A stretch of DNA of 18,213 bases, taken from the NCBI GenBank assembly GCA_021014945.1, contig MU266733.1:1-18213 (forward strand), in the 5' to 3' direction. Both the position numbers and the translations under genes were made by a program. Positions within the stretch are counted from its first letter, which is position 1, and every line of letters begins with the position of its first letter. The DNA is from Leucogyrophana mollusca. Taxonomy: Eukaryota > Basidiomycota > Agaricomycetes > Boletales. Under the pieces are notes generated by a model that saw nothing but the letters and a program-made list of their open reading frames with translations, was not told where the DNA came from and made no database searches. Below, piece after piece: positions 18,120-18,213 of this stretch.

Positions 18120-18213
18120 TCCCTACTTACTGTATATCACCTCAGTCATTCTCTGCCTAACTCCGGGCATCGGCTGAGGTGAGTACTTTATATTTACTTA
18201 CGATTATTACTTT

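Larger units (their letters stand above)
17897..18213 (+). mobile_element. Probable LTR-retrotransposon LTR (5' part), inserted in or after a KDZ intron
   Basis: Past the KDZ donor the sequence changes character: AACTCCGG or its inverse CCGGAGTT recurs about eight to ten times between 17918 and 18172, often paired as short inverted repeats. It leads into TATATATAG at 18111 and a CT-rich stretch. Basidiomycete Copia- and Gypsy-type LTRs often have a GGAGTTGTCC...AACTCC head and a TATA box, which fits. The exact left end, the right end and the internal region cannot be seen because the window stops. Neither a terminal TG...CA pair nor a target-site duplication could be fixed. Confidence 0.55.

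Overview
The window looks like accessory, transposon-rich DNA from a filamentous basidiomycete, most likely an Agaricomycete. Two signals support this. First, genes are split by many short GT-AG introns, mostly 47-61 nt, with CTAAC- or CTNAC-like branch sites. Second, the right half carries a KDZ-type transposase gene (CxC2 cysteine cluster plus a DDE catalytic core), a family expanded in mushroom-forming fungi. No species can be named. I saw no bacterial-style genes, rRNA, tRNA or CRISPR array.

Left region (about 1-4.6 kb): a non-LTR (LINE) retrotransposon on the minus strand. ORF1 (4125-2023) is a zinc-knuckle RNA-binding protein with a very proline-rich tail. ORF2 (2030-258) has a complete apurinic-type endonuclease but stops inside the reverse transcriptase. 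The two ORFs overlap by 8 nt. The copy is truncated at its 3' side and cannot make a full reverse transcriptase.

Middle region (4.6-12.6 kb): mostly small minus-strand, intron-containing genes of unknown function. Splice sites that I traced by eye give (P) the 3' part of an unrecognised gene, 5319-4597; (Q) a 124-aa two-exon gene, 5966-5491; (A) a five-exon gene of about 747 aa, 9547-7095, with a tryptophan-rich N-terminal domain and two internal tandem-repeat regions; (C) a helical protein of about 167 aa, 11070-10414; and (B) a four-exon, 225-aa gene, 12612-11773, ending in an RNase H1 N-terminal (caulimovirus VI-like) domain. A truncated paralogue of A, called A', lies head-to-head with it on the plus strand (10085-10431) and keeps the same intron position.

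Right region (12.7-18.2 kb, plus strand): a weakly supported multi-exon gene (R), an exon with a ubiquitin-like C-terminal tail, and a KDZ transposase gene with ten or more exons. All three catalytic acidic motifs of the KDZ gene are visible. Its open frame ends at a splice donor at 17891, followed directly by LTR-like sequence with a TATATATA box and many AACTCCGG motifs running to the window edge.

The most unusual feature is a GATGCACCACTCCCC minisatellite found twice: in the coding last exon of gene A and inside the only oversized intron (401 nt) of the KDZ gene. The two copies share a 50-bp block with one mismatch, and both lie in the sense direction of their host transcript. This links gene A and the KDZ gene by recent sequence exchange or by a dispersing repeat cassette. 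Whether A/A', B, C and the KDZ gene form one extended mobile element is a hypothesis only. All exon models are manual readings without transcript or database support.
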